Assembly: GCF_007000325.2 (NCBI RefSeq)
Contig: NZ_CP117268.1
Coordinates: 434,001 to 498,000, forward strand
Reading direction: 5' to 3'
From: Rhizobium rhododendri
GTDB lineage: Bacteria > Pseudomonadota > Alphaproteobacteria > Rhizobiales > Rhizobiaceae
Length of the DNA stretch: 64,000 nt
A program made the translations under genes and the position numbers. Of this stretch, positions 29,677-36,930 are shown in pieces; positions within the stretch are counted from its first letter, which is position 1, and each line of letters begins with the position of its first letter. The notes beneath the pieces were generated by a model. The model made no database searches, was not told the origin of the DNA, and was given only the letters and a program-made list of their open reading frames with translations.

Positions 29677-30558
29677 ATGAAAGTCACCGAGTTGCCCTCA
29701 ACGAAGGGCCTTAACTTGGGTCACCGGTTTCTGATTGAAGCAGAAATTGATGCCAACGCGCTGAGGGCTCCCGAGCGAGTGATTACTCCAACCATTAACA
29801 GAACGAAGCCAAACGTTCAGGCTTCGCGCACTGAGCATCAAAAGGAAGCCCCAAAGAGGAGCCTTGCCAAGAGCAGAACGACTGCTGGCAAGGCGACAAT
29901 CATGCAGACGACTGAGCTGCTAAGAGGTGTTTTTGACAAAGCACAAATTTCCGGTATCGCTTTTGAAGCAGTCGCCCCTATCGTCGATATCTTGGTGAAA
30001 TCCATCACGGACGACCCAAACCTATTGATCAGCATGACGCGCCTGAAATCCAAGGACGACACGACATTTCTTCATTCGATTGCCGTATCGAGCCTTATGA
30101 TCCGGTTAGCCCGCTATCTGAAATACGACGAAAACACGGTTCATCTCCTCGGCATAGCCGGACTCCTGCACGACATCGGAAAGATCGAAATACCGCTCGG
30201 TATTCTTGTTAAGGCTGGCGCCCTTGACGATAGCGAACTCAAATTGATGCAGCAGCACCCGGCTATAGGACACGAGCTCCTTCAGCGGAATGGTAGCATG
30301 CCGGATGTCGTGTTGGATGTTTGTCTACATCACCACGAGCGATTGGATGGAAGCGGCTATCCAAAGGGGCTTATGGAAGACCAGATAAGCAGGCATGCGC
30401 GCATTGCCGCAATTTGTGATGTCTATGATGCGCTGACCTCAGCGAGGCCCTACCGGAAGCCCTGGAGTCAAGGTAAGGCGGGAGCTTGGATGCTGGACAA
30501 GGTTGGGGTTTTCGATCGAAAGCTTCTTTTTAAGTTCCTTGATGGCGCGTTGCTATGA
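29677..30558 (+). CDS. HD-GYP domain protein (cyclic-di-GMP phosphodiesterase type)
   Basis: 293 residues. After a basic N-terminal region (1-90), which may be a reduced DUF3391-like segment, the HD-GYP domain has His133, the HD pair in GLLHDIGKIEIP (165-166), QQHPAIGHELL with His194 and the complete HHERLDGSGYP at 219-229. All residues needed for cyclic-di-GMP hydrolysis are in place. There is no membrane helix, so it is cytoplasmic. The ribosome site AGGAG is good. It is preceded by the chemoreceptor and CheW genes, giving a local link between taxis and cyclic-di-GMP. Confidence 0.9.
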   Translation: MKVTELPSTKGLNLGHRFLIEAEIDANALRAPERVITPTINRTKPNVQASRTEHQKEAPKRSLAKSRTTAGKATIMQTTELLRGVFDKAQISGIAFEAVAPIVDILVKSITDDPNLLISMTRLKSKDDTTFLHSIAVSSLMIRLARYLKYDENTVHLLGIAGLLHDIGKIEIPLGILVKAGALDDSELKLMQQHPAIGHELLQRNGSMPDVVLDVCLHHHERLDGSGYPKGLMEDQISRHARIAAICDVYDALTSARPYRKPWSQGKAGAWMLDKVGVFDRKLLFKFLDGALL

Positions 30559-30696
30559 AGGACCCGATAAACTCAACGGGATGAGTACGCCGGGTGCTGG
30601 TGGCTTGGCATACCGGCATCTATTTGGCAACTAACTCATGCCTTGGCTCAGTTATTCATACCGCTAAAGTGCGAGTCCGGGAGATAGGTATTTCCA

Positions 30697-30906
30697 ATGA
30701 GTGAACTTCTAGAAGTCGAATCGTTTGGCTACAAAGGCGACCTCGTCGAGACGTATTTTATCCCTATTCATCAAATTTGCGCCATCCGAAATAGTAGAAA
30801 CGGATGTTGGGTTCACGTGGTGGGTATGACGGCTAATGCTAAACCAATGGCGCTAAGATTAAAAATCGACTTTTCAGAGCTCAAGGCTCTTTTTGAGAAA
30901 CTGTGA
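30697..30906 (+). CDS. small hypothetical protein
   Basis: 69 residues without a named domain (IPIHQICAIRNSRNGCWVHV in the middle). The even composition, purine-rich ribosome site (GGGAGATAGG) and position on the signalling strand make it a plausible gene. It is predicted soluble. Function unknown. Confidence 0.5.
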   Translation: MSELLEVESFGYKGDLVETYFIPIHQICAIRNSRNGCWVHVVGMTANAKPMALRLKIDFSELKALFEKL

Positions 30907-31241
30907 ACAGACGGCAGACTGTGCCGATTCAGTAAGTCTCAGCGCGATTTAGGGATATTTCATCAAACACGTATAAACAGACATCTGTCCTATCAGGCAC
31001 TTACCCATGTGAGCAGGGCAACGCCGCGCGACCATTTCACATTATCTGCCGAGTACGGGTTATACTGGTTTTGAAGAACAGTATAACGCTGGAGTCGAGC
31101 CTATGAAGTCAATCATGCGATGCGGTGAGCATCCTAATTGAGTGACGATCAAAGGGAATTGCCTTGCGGCGGATCTCCTACGAAATAAATGCAGATGGCA
31201 GATGCATGCCACCTGCGCGACTTCTCGACATGCCATAAGAG
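30907..31241. other. intergenic, no supported gene
   Basis: No gene or clear signal is seen between the small hypothetical gene and the dispersed repeat. Confidence 0.35.
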
Positions 31242-31370
31242 TTCCATAAATAGCCGTTACGCCCCTCGGCAATTACGGGGTCGCGGTTCAGATCCGTTCA
31301 AACGCAAGTAGTGATCTCAGTCTCTTCCAAGCTTCCCTATCAGCACACGGTTACCCTCGCGGTTGCCGCA
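31242..31370. repeat. dispersed element and 90-bp repeat, copy B
   Basis: It starts with TTCCATAAATAGCCGTTACG, contains GGTTCAGATCCGTTCAAACG, and from 31281 matches the copy at 12947-13038. The right part is the 3' end of the following minus-strand gene. The hairpin-forming CCCCTCGGCAATTACGGGG near 31262-31280 may be a terminator for that gene. Confidence 0.6.
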
Positions 31371-31592
31371 GGTACACCGAAGCTTGCTACCCATGTACCT
31401 AAGGTATTGATTCCCATAGCGTTGGATAAATGCGCTTTTGTCCAGCCAAACAGTCTTCCCGCATATTCCGCATTTGGCTCCCAGCACTTCCCATTCCTTC
31501 AAGATCCGGATGGTGTCAAAATCGTAGCCATCGAACTCCCGAAAAATTGCAGGTTGAAATGGCGCCAACTCAACGCCGCGACGGTGTCTCAT
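31317..31592 (-). CDS. small CxxC zinc-ribbon-like hypothetical protein
   Basis: 91 residues. A likely zinc-binding set is CGICGKTVW and CTCGNREGNRVLIGKLGRD with four cysteines (CxxC...CxC) about 33 residues apart. The ATG at 31592 has GGGAGG upstream and lies two bases after the stop of the preceding gene, so the two are translated together. No function is known. The last 18 codons also survive as a fragment at about 12990-13038. Confidence 0.6.
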   Translation of the reverse strand: MRHRRGVELAPFQPAIFREFDGYDFDTIRILKEWEVLGAKCGICGKTVWLDKSAFIQRYGNQYLRYMGSKLRCTCGNREGNRVLIGKLGRD

Positions 31593-31594
31593 TT

Positions 31595-31915
31595 TCAAGC
31601 CTCCCGCTGGAAGTGGGGCTGCCATCCTTGAGCGAAAAAGCTACTGAGGATGCCGGGCGCCGTCGGAAGCTCGTTCTGTTCGAACGTGGCGTCCTCAATC
31701 ACGGCGCGAAGCGCAGCGATCGCATCCCGCCCGTAAGCGGCAACCAAGTCTCTCACCAAGCATTCTTCGAACAAATCAATATCATCATGGCAACCAATAG
31801 CTGACACGTCGGCACTCCCCAAAATGTAAGACACAATCCCAATCGCGGAATATGTTCCTATTTTGTTCCCTGCCGCTGAGAGAGTCAATCGGGCCTGAAA
31901 AAAATGTTTCGGCAC
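31595..31915 (-). CDS. hypothetical protein
   Basis: 106 residues from a GTG start preceded by GAGGAAAAG; a TTG eight codons earlier is the alternative. It contains a mixed region (AAYGRDAIAALRAVIEDATF) and no recognised domain. It is soluble and slightly acidic. It forms a two-gene unit with the zinc-ribbon-like protein, and both are divergent from the HxsD-like gene. Confidence 0.55.
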   Translation of the reverse strand: MPKHFFQARLTLSAAGNKIGTYSAIGIVSYILGSADVSAIGCHDDIDLFEECLVRDLVAAYGRDAIAALRAVIEDATFEQNELPTAPGILSSFFAQGWQPHFQREA

Positions 31916-32022
31916 GAACTTTTCCTCGAAGTCCGGCAAGATTTCTCAACAACCTGTCAACAACCTGATAGTGTGCCGCCAAGGGTGGTGACGCGATTGA
32001 GCGTCAGGGTTGGGGGTACGTC

Positions 32023-32292
32023 GTGGACGTTCGGAGCGAGGAATACGTAAAGCTGGACATCAATGTTCCAACTTCGTTTCTCCAATTTTTGGCAGACACA
32101 ATAGTCCGTCTCGGGTTCCTGTATCCGGCGGCCCGTTTCTTCGTTGAAGCAAACCAAGTAGCGATCGAATGCCCCACAGAGGATGCTAACGCGATCCGAC
32201 GCGATTTAAATTTCGGTTTGTATCGGCAAAAGGTCTACAGCGACAATCTTGCGCTTCGGACAAGGGTCATGGAAGGTGTGATGGGCAAATGA
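32023..32292 (+). CDS. hypothetical protein resembling HxsD
   Basis: 89 residues, GTG start with GGGGG upstream. The C-terminal half (RRDLNFGLYRQKVYSDNLAL then RTRVMEGVMG) has the spacing of HxsD, the small protein of His-Xaa-Ser systems, in which a radical SAM pair modifies a small repeat-bearing peptide. The similarity is by pattern only. It overlaps the next gene by four bases (ATGA), and that gene resembles the start of HxsB, which strengthens the idea. Alternatively it belongs to an unnamed two-gene family. Confidence 0.45.
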   Translation: MDVRSEEYVKLDINVPTSFLQFLADTIVRLGFLYPAARFFVEANQVAIECPTEDANAIRRDLNFGLYRQKVYSDNLALRTRVMEGVMGK

Positions 32293-32537
32293 CGGTGTTT
32301 CCGTTGAGATTCCGGCACGCTGCAGGCGAGGGCTTGTTGTTCGCAGATGATGCCGGCGCCTACTTCAGGTCTGACGAAGCTTTCCTAGAACGGTATGCGT
32401 ATGACCAGCTCAGCGCCCACGACGCTCGATTTCTTTCCGAAAATGGCCATAGCTTCGCGGTAGAGGACGATCTCGATTTCACCGCCTTTGCCTACCCGGT
32501 GGGCCAGGAGGCTACATGCGCCAACCGGGCGTCGTAA
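32289..32537 (+). pseudogene. 5' part of an HxsB-like radical SAM maturase gene, cut by IS
   Basis: 82 codons. The opening FPLRFRHAAGEGLLFADDAG and the segment HDARFLSENGHSFAVEDD resemble the non-catalytic N-terminus of HxsB. The reading frame runs into the left inverted repeat of the IS6-like element (from 32528) and stops there, before any CxxxCxxC radical SAM motif could appear. The rest of the gene is not found on the far side of the element, so sequence was lost as well as interrupted. Confidence 0.4.
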
Positions 32538-33343
32538 CGTTAACCGCGCGGCGATTTGCCTGTGCGATTTTGCGGCATGACCCAAGCCGTTCGTGATCCC
32601 ATTTATCGCCGCCACCGGTTCCCGGCTGAAGTGATTGCCCAGGCCGTCTGGCTCTATCTTCGTTTTCCGCTCAGTCTGCGGATGGTCGAAGACTTACTGG
32701 CGGCGCGCGGGATCATTGTCTCGCACCAGACAGTCCGCCTTTGGGTCGAGAAATTCGGTCGCCACTTTGCCAATGAAATCCGGCGTCGGTCAGCCGGAAA
32801 GCTTGGCGACAAATGGTATCTCGATGAAGTCGTCATCTCCATCGGCGGCAAGAAGCACTGGCTGTGGCGGGCCGTTGATCAGGATGGCTTTGTTCTCGAT
32901 GTGCTGGTGCAGAGCCGCCGTAATACCAAGGCAGCCAAACGTCTCATGCGAAAGCTTCTCAAAGGACACGGTCACGCACCCCGTGTGATGATCACCGACG
33001 AACTCCGATCCTACGGCGCGGCCAAACGCGACATCATGCCCGGCGTCGAACACCGTTCGCACAAGGGATTGAACAACCGGGCGGAGAATTCACATCAGCC
33101 GACACGACGGCGAGAGCGCATCATGAAGGGCTTCGTCAGCTCGACATCTCCAGCGTTTCGTCTCCATCCATGACCCGGTCGCCAATCTCTTCCACATTCC
33201 ACGCCACGATATCCCGTCCCACCATCACCGTGAACTGAGAACCGCAGCCATGCAAATGTGGAGTGAGGTCGCGCGACTGCAAGCTGCGTGAGAGGAATCG
33301 GCACTTGCCAATCTTGGCCGCAGCCCTTTAACTTTACGGTGCC
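32528..33343 (+). mobile_element. IS6-family insertion sequence (degenerate)
   Basis: 816 bp, the usual IS6 size. Imperfect terminal inverted repeats are visible: GGCGTCGTAACGTTAA at 32528-32543 and TTAACTTTACGGTGCC at 33328-33343 (12 of 16 paired). The flanking eight bases differ (GCCAACCG and GACAGATG), so no target duplication remains, which fits later deletion or recombination. The transposase gene inside is frameshifted. Confidence 0.75.
32577..33291 (+). pseudogene. IS6-family DDE transposase, frameshifted near 3' end
   Basis: The frame from ATG 32577 encodes an N-terminal helix-turn-helix (AEVIAQAVWLYLRFPLSLRM) and a DDE core: Asp in WYLDEVVISIGG, Asp in MITDELRSYGAA, and Glu in KGLNNRAENSHQPTRRRE. 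After RIMKGF the frame is lost. In the +1 frame homology resumes with QRFVSIHDPVANLFHIPRHD and ends at TGA 33289-33291. One frameshift between 33130 and 33150 therefore separates the last 40 or so codons. The catalytic core is intact, but the protein lacks its normal C-terminus. Confidence 0.85.
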
Positions 33344-33411
33344 GACAGATGTGCAAAAAACGGGTCATTGGGTTTTTGAGCAGTTCAGCCGCCACCAGCT
33401 ACAGTGCCCGC
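33344..33411. other. sequence right of the IS element
   Basis: Short non-coding stretch. I see no continuation of the interrupted HxsB-like gene here. Confidence 0.4.
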
Positions 33412-33467
33412 GCCCCGGCGTTCCGGGGCATCACCCAATGATTTGCCCCGCTCCGGCCGGCTTTTTT
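33412..33467 (+). terminator. hairpins followed by T-run
   Basis: A perfect seven-pair stem GCCCCGG-CGTT-CCGGGGC (33412-33429) is followed by GCCCC, which can pair with the same right arm, and then by GGCCGGC and six T (33462-33467). It would stop transcription coming from the IS element before the toxin-antitoxin operon. Confidence 0.45.
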
Positions 33468-33500
33468 GTCTCGACAGGGAGGGGCAGCCTTGCTTGCATA

Positions 33501-33539
33501 TATAAGAACTGATATCATTCGCAGCAGTTAAAGGAGGTG
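33501..33539 (+). promoter_or_regulatory. operator and ribosome site of FitAB-type operon
   Basis: An inverted repeat AACTG (33507-33511) and CAGTT (33525-33529) with a 13-base spacer lies just before an optimal ribosome site AAAGGAGGTG (33530-33539). TATAAG at 33501-33506 could be the -10 box. It is a likely autorepression site for the ribbon-helix-helix antitoxin. Confidence 0.5.
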
Positions 33540-33546
33540 CAATACC

Positions 33547-33786
33547 ATGGCATCTATCACGATCCGAAACGTGCCCGACGAAGTGCATCGGGCGCTTCGG
33601 GTGCGCGCTGCTCAGCACGGTCGCAGCGCCGAGGCGGAAATTCGCATCATCCTGGAACAGGCCGCCAAGCCGGAAGGCCGAGTCAAACTCGGCAGCCTGC
33701 TCACACAAATAGGCCAGGAAGTCGGCGGCCTCGATCTGACGATCGAGCGAGACCGCACCCCGTCGCCGCCGGTGAGCTTTGAATGA
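33547..33786 (+). CDS. ribbon-helix-helix antitoxin (FitA/VapB/StbC type)
   Basis: 79 residues. The N-terminus ASITIRNVPDEVHRALRVRA is the classic FitA-like ribbon-helix-helix DNA-binding unit, followed by AAQHGRSAEAEIRIILEQA. The C-terminal part (GLDLTIERDRTPSPPVSFE) should wrap the toxin. It overlaps the toxin gene by four bases. Such pairs are often annotated as plasmid stability proteins. Confidence 0.92.
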   Translation: MASITIRNVPDEVHRALRVRAAQHGRSAEAEIRIILEQAAKPEGRVKLGSLLTQIGQEVGGLDLTIERDRTPSPPVSFE

Positions 33787-34211
33787 TCCTGCTCGATACC
33801 AACGTTATTTCCGAGCCGCTCAAGTCGCAACCCGATCCACGGGTGGCCGCATGGATCGATACGCAGGCCGTCGAAACCCTCTACGTCGCTGCGATCTCAC
33901 TCGCGGAATTGCGCTACGGCATCGCCGTGCATCCTGACGGCAAGAAGAAACAAGCCGCGCAGGAAAAGCTTGATCGGTTGATGCTGCCTTTGTTCCGGGG
34001 CCGCATCATGCCGTTCGATGAAGCCGCCGCCCAGGCTTATGCCGAGCTGCGGGCCGCAGCGGCGAAGAAGGGCAAGGCGATCGGCGATTCAGACGGCTAT
34101 ATCGCTGCCACGGCCAAGGCGAATGGTCTGATGATCGCCACCCGCGACACCAGCCCTTTCGAGGCCGCCGGCCTGACTGTCATCAATCCGTGGGAGGCAT
34201 CTAATGGCTGA
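33783..34211 (+). CDS. PIN-domain ribonuclease toxin (FitB/VapC/StbB type)
   Basis: 142 residues with PIN motifs ILLDTNVISEPLKSQPDPRV (Asp5), AISLAELRYGI (Glu), GDSDGYIAATAKANG (Asp) and IATRDTSPFE (Asp), ending INPWEAS, the typical family end. An Mg-dependent RNase neutralised by the upstream antitoxin is expected. It shows good similarity in layout, though not in partner type, to the two other PIN modules in the window. Confidence 0.92.
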   Translation: MILLDTNVISEPLKSQPDPRVAAWIDTQAVETLYVAAISLAELRYGIAVHPDGKKKQAAQEKLDRLMLPLFRGRIMPFDEAAAQAYAELRAAAAKKGKAIGDSDGYIAATAKANGLMIATRDTSPFEAAGLTVINPWEASNG

Positions 34212-34282
34212 AAAACTAACGCCTTCCGATCCAGCGGCGGCATGACGCGCAACAGTGCGGCGCAAAGATTCGGGGATAGACC

Positions 34283-34573
34283 ATGATCGATTCGAGCATC
34301 ATCGGGGTGAAGAATCTCAGGGATGGAGACAACATCAAAGACTTCTTCAACAGATTCTATAAAAGTGATCTCGCGCGGGACTTTGGGGTCTATCGTCTGT
34401 CACTGGACGTTCTTCGAGAAGAAATCCAAAAGCACATCGTAGAACACGGCCTTTCGGCGCTGTTCTACAACACCGTAACTTGCGACGAGATAATGCATCC
34501 GAAGCTTCACACCGATCAAATCGAGGGGATCGTTCTAGGGATTATGCAGAGGTTGGATGGAGTGAAGCACTGA
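34283..34573 (+). CDS. hypothetical protein
   Basis: 96 residues, soluble, no recognised domain (NIKDFFNRFYKSDLARDFGV, EEIQKHIVEHGLSALFYNTV). A weak ribosome site precedes the ATG. It ends exactly where a helicase remnant begins in another frame, so its own 3' end might be altered by that junction. Confidence 0.45.
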   Translation: MIDSSIIGVKNLRDGDNIKDFFNRFYKSDLARDFGVYRLSLDVLREEIQKHIVEHGLSALFYNTVTCDEIMHPKLHTDQIEGIVLGIMQRLDGVKH

Positions 34574-34812
34574 CATATGAACGCGTCCTGATAGTCCCGA
34601 CCGCGCCCATCGCTAAGTTCATCGCATCTGGTGCCTATCTAGAGGCAAATTCCGCTTCCAGCTTCTACGTCGCAGTTACGAGAGCGAAGCGGAGCATTGC
34701 GATTGTTCTGGATAAGGCAGGCTCATCTTCGTTGCCTTTCTGGAATCCAACGGGGGCGAAACAGGAGGTACAGGCTGACCCCAGAAATAAATGTTCCAGC
34801 CATGAAGGATAA
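34570..34812 (+). pseudogene. C-terminal remnant of a UvrD/Rep-type helicase
   Basis: The frame reads LTYERVLIVPTAPIAKFIAS, then SSFYVAVTRAKRSIAIVLD. This is helicase motif VI and its approach (the VAVTRA box), as seen at the end of small UvrD-like helicases in defence or mobile islands. Everything upstream (Walker A and motifs Ia-V) is missing. The junction with the preceding hypothetical gene is at about 34570. Confidence 0.7.
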
Positions 34813-34841
34813 AGCGGACGACGTCGGTCTGGATATTCCGA

Positions 34842-35537
34842 TTAGGCGCCTTCCAACCATGTAACAAGCGCCCGGTTTACTGCCTCTGGCTGTTCAAGCG
34901 TTGACCCGTGACCGCACTTCGGAATGATGACGAGGCTGGAGTCGGGGATGGCCGCTGCAATTTCCTCTGACAGAAAAGGAGGTGTGATGGAATCACAGTC
35001 GCCAACAAGAACGAGGGTTGGAACGGTAATATCAGCGAGATGCGGACGGCTGTCGGCGCGTCCAATGATTGCCTCTGTCTGCTGTTCAAACCCCTCAACA
35101 CCAACCGTTAAGCCCATGCGAATATTGACCTCCAGCAAATGCTGATCATCTCGATGGGCAGGGTGCAAGAGTATCGACATTACTTGGCTCAAAAGCTCTT
35201 CGAAATCGCCACCTTTAGCTTGAGCTAACATGCCGCGCCGCTGCGCAACTTGCTCTTGGGTGTCCGGCCGAGCAGACGTATCGAGCAATGCCAGTTTGCT
35301 GACTCGCTCCGGTGCCTGACGCATGATCTCAAAGGCGACATATCCGCCCATCGATAGACCGACGAGTGCAAAGCTCGGCGGCGCGTCTCTCAAAATGTTT
35401 GTAGCGATTTCCGGCATGGTTGTCCCGGATAGTGTCGATGCTACCGTAACGGGGCCGAGCGGCCACAGCGCAGCCATCTGGGGAGCGTAAAGCTCTGCGG
35501 AGCACAGCAAGCCAGGGATCATAACGATTGGGGTCAT
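34842..35537 (-). CDS. alpha/beta-fold hydrolase
   Basis: 231 residues from ATG 35537 (240 if started at 35564). The nucleophile elbow is GLSMGGYVAFE, the acid is in LVGDCDSITPP and the histidine in PKCGHGSTLEQPEAV, giving a complete catalytic triad. The protein starts directly with strand beta-1 (IVMIPGLLCSAELY) and has no signal peptide. It is a cytoplasmic esterase- or lactonase-like enzyme with unknown substrate. It is a single gene, convergent to the helicase remnant. Confidence 0.85.
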   Translation of the reverse strand: MTPIVMIPGLLCSAELYAPQMAALWPLGPVTVASTLSGTTMPEIATNILRDAPPSFALVGLSMGGYVAFEIMRQAPERVSKLALLDTSARPDTQEQVAQRRGMLAQAKGGDFEELLSQVMSILLHPAHRDDQHLLEVNIRMGLTVGVEGFEQQTEAIIGRADSRPHLADITVPTLVLVGDCDSITPPFLSEEIAAAIPDSSLVIIPKCGHGSTLEQPEAVNRALVTWLEGA

Positions 35538-35564
35538 TGGAAATTGGTCTCGTTGAGGAAACAT

Positions 35565-35876
35565 AGCGATACGTTATGTCGTGGTGTTGACAGTTTGTGT
35601 CAGCAATCTCCGAAGCCCGCGCGCGTAATGTGGTGATGCTCCCTTGCGACGAGACAGCCTCTACATTAGCCGGGGTCTTGGCGCGCGGATGGTTAATCGT
35701 GGTGGCGTTGTTTGACTGGTCGAGCGGTCCGGCGAAAATCACAGTCATTCATGGATCCAAATGCAGTAAATTTGTTTAGAAGCCTTGTCGTATCAATGAT
35801 TTAGAAACTTGATTATCATCCGGCTGCGGTTCGAATGCCATCAAGGCGTCCAACAGCGCAAAGAGATTATCGAGAT
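35565..35876. other. intergenic with one dispersed motif copy
   Basis: It holds GGTTCGAATGCCATCAAGGC (35832-35851), one copy of the dispersed motif. A 60-codon frame (35597-35779) has no ribosome site or family and is not called. Confidence 0.4.
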
Positions 35877-36587
35877 TTAGCTAGCTGCTATGTTTTTGGC
35901 CTCTAGGGCGATTGTGACCGCCAGTACAAGCGCGACGACGCTCGCAGAGACGAAAGCGATAACGAAAGCACCCGTCGCTCTCAGTGTTCCGATTTTGAGA
36001 TCCTGCATAAGCCATCTTACCTGGGCTTGCGCATACCAGAGTGTAGCCGACGCGATCGTCAGGACCCCGATGGTGAGGCCCTGTTCGTGGGGCATGAACA
36101 TGAAGTCGAACGCCAAGCCAATCATGAACGCAAAGGGCGCTGCGACATAGCACTGGCTGAAGAACGGTGGACGCAGTGAGTTCCGGGTAATCTTTGTCGA
36201 CTGATGACGCAGCGCTGTGACTGCCATGCAAAGCGGATAGATCCCGAAGACCACGCCGCGGGCGATAAGCAGGTTTGATCCCGAGCCCAGCTCCTTGGCT
36301 GCAGTCGCCGTGTCATATATGGACGGAAAGGCGGCTGATAGGCACTGTGACAGCAGCAGCGTGATCAGAAGAAAGAGAGGTGGGCTCAGTGTATCTTCGT
36401 ACTGATCCGCAGGCTCGTCAGTGAGTTCAGCATCGGCATAACGCATCATGGTGAGGGGTCTGACGACAGAGCGCCACATGGTGAGCGGGTAAAACACTAG
36501 CCACGACACCAGCTCATAGAGGAGCTCTTCGAGCGACTTAAGCAGTTTCATAAAGTCCAAGGCGACCTCCTGTGCGGCTATAGTCAT
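35877..36587 (-). CDS. multi-pass membrane protein of unknown function
   Basis: 236 residues with about five hydrophobic helices (near 70-90, 103-122, 140-163, 168-187 and 205-228). An amphipathic N-terminus (MKLLKSLEELLYELVSWLVF) precedes a YPLTMWRSVVRPLTMMRYAD segment seen in rhizobial permease-like proteins related to Yip1. No transport motif or catalytic site is recognised. The start could be the internal Met at codon 13, which lies after GGAGG. Confidence 0.65.
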   Translation of the reverse strand: MTIAAQEVALDFMKLLKSLEELLYELVSWLVFYPLTMWRSVVRPLTMMRYADAELTDEPADQYEDTLSPPLFLLITLLLSQCLSAAFPSIYDTATAAKELGSGSNLLIARGVVFGIYPLCMAVTALRHQSTKITRNSLRPPFFSQCYVAAPFAFMIGLAFDFMFMPHEQGLTIGVLTIASATLWYAQAQVRWLMQDLKIGTLRATGAFVIAFVSASVVALVLAVTIALEAKNIAAS

Positions 36588-36674
36588 GTTGATAGCTCGT
36601 CTCGTCGGCTTTGCGAATGCCGCAGATCCAGTCTTTAATTCCCTCTGCCAATATCAACCCGGAAAGGCTTTGCA

Positions 36675-36842
36675 ATGCGAATGATCGGATATCTGATGTT
36701 TGGTCTTGCGGTGTTGGCTGCTGTGCCTGCGGTTGCCGACGAGGTTAGACGCGCAACCGTGCATTTCTCCAGTGGCTCGTCAGGCTCCACCACTACGTCG
36801 AAGCTCAAAGGCTACCAGAGTGTTGAGTACTCGGTCGGGTAA
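36675..36842 (+). CDS. small secreted protein, probably truncated
   Basis: 55 residues. A signal peptide is clear (MRMIGYLMFGLAVLAAVPAV with cleavage after VADEV or nearby), and GGAAAGG is in front of the ATG. The mature part VHFSSGSSGSTT...LKGYQSVEYSVG matches the beginning of a family of small periplasmic rhizobial proteins that normally continues with an ARAGQ segment. Here a stop follows the glycine directly, so the last part is probably lost. Confidence 0.55.
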   Translation: MRMIGYLMFGLAVLAAVPAVADEVRRATVHFSSGSSGSTTTSKLKGYQSVEYSVG

Positions 36843-36930
36843 CCGCTGGCTGTTTCAAGCATCCGACAGCGAGCGTGTGCGAGAGTTTCTTGCCAGGTGC
36901 CGATGATGGTCGCGTAGGAGCATCCAATTT

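Noticed and set aside
35780-35860. tRNA-like structure around GCCTTG...CAAGGC with GGTTCGAAT between
   Set aside because: The six-pair outer stem is at about the right distance, but no T-stem, anticodon arm or D-arm can be formed. Other copies of the motif lack the outer stem, so it is treated as a dispersed repeat.
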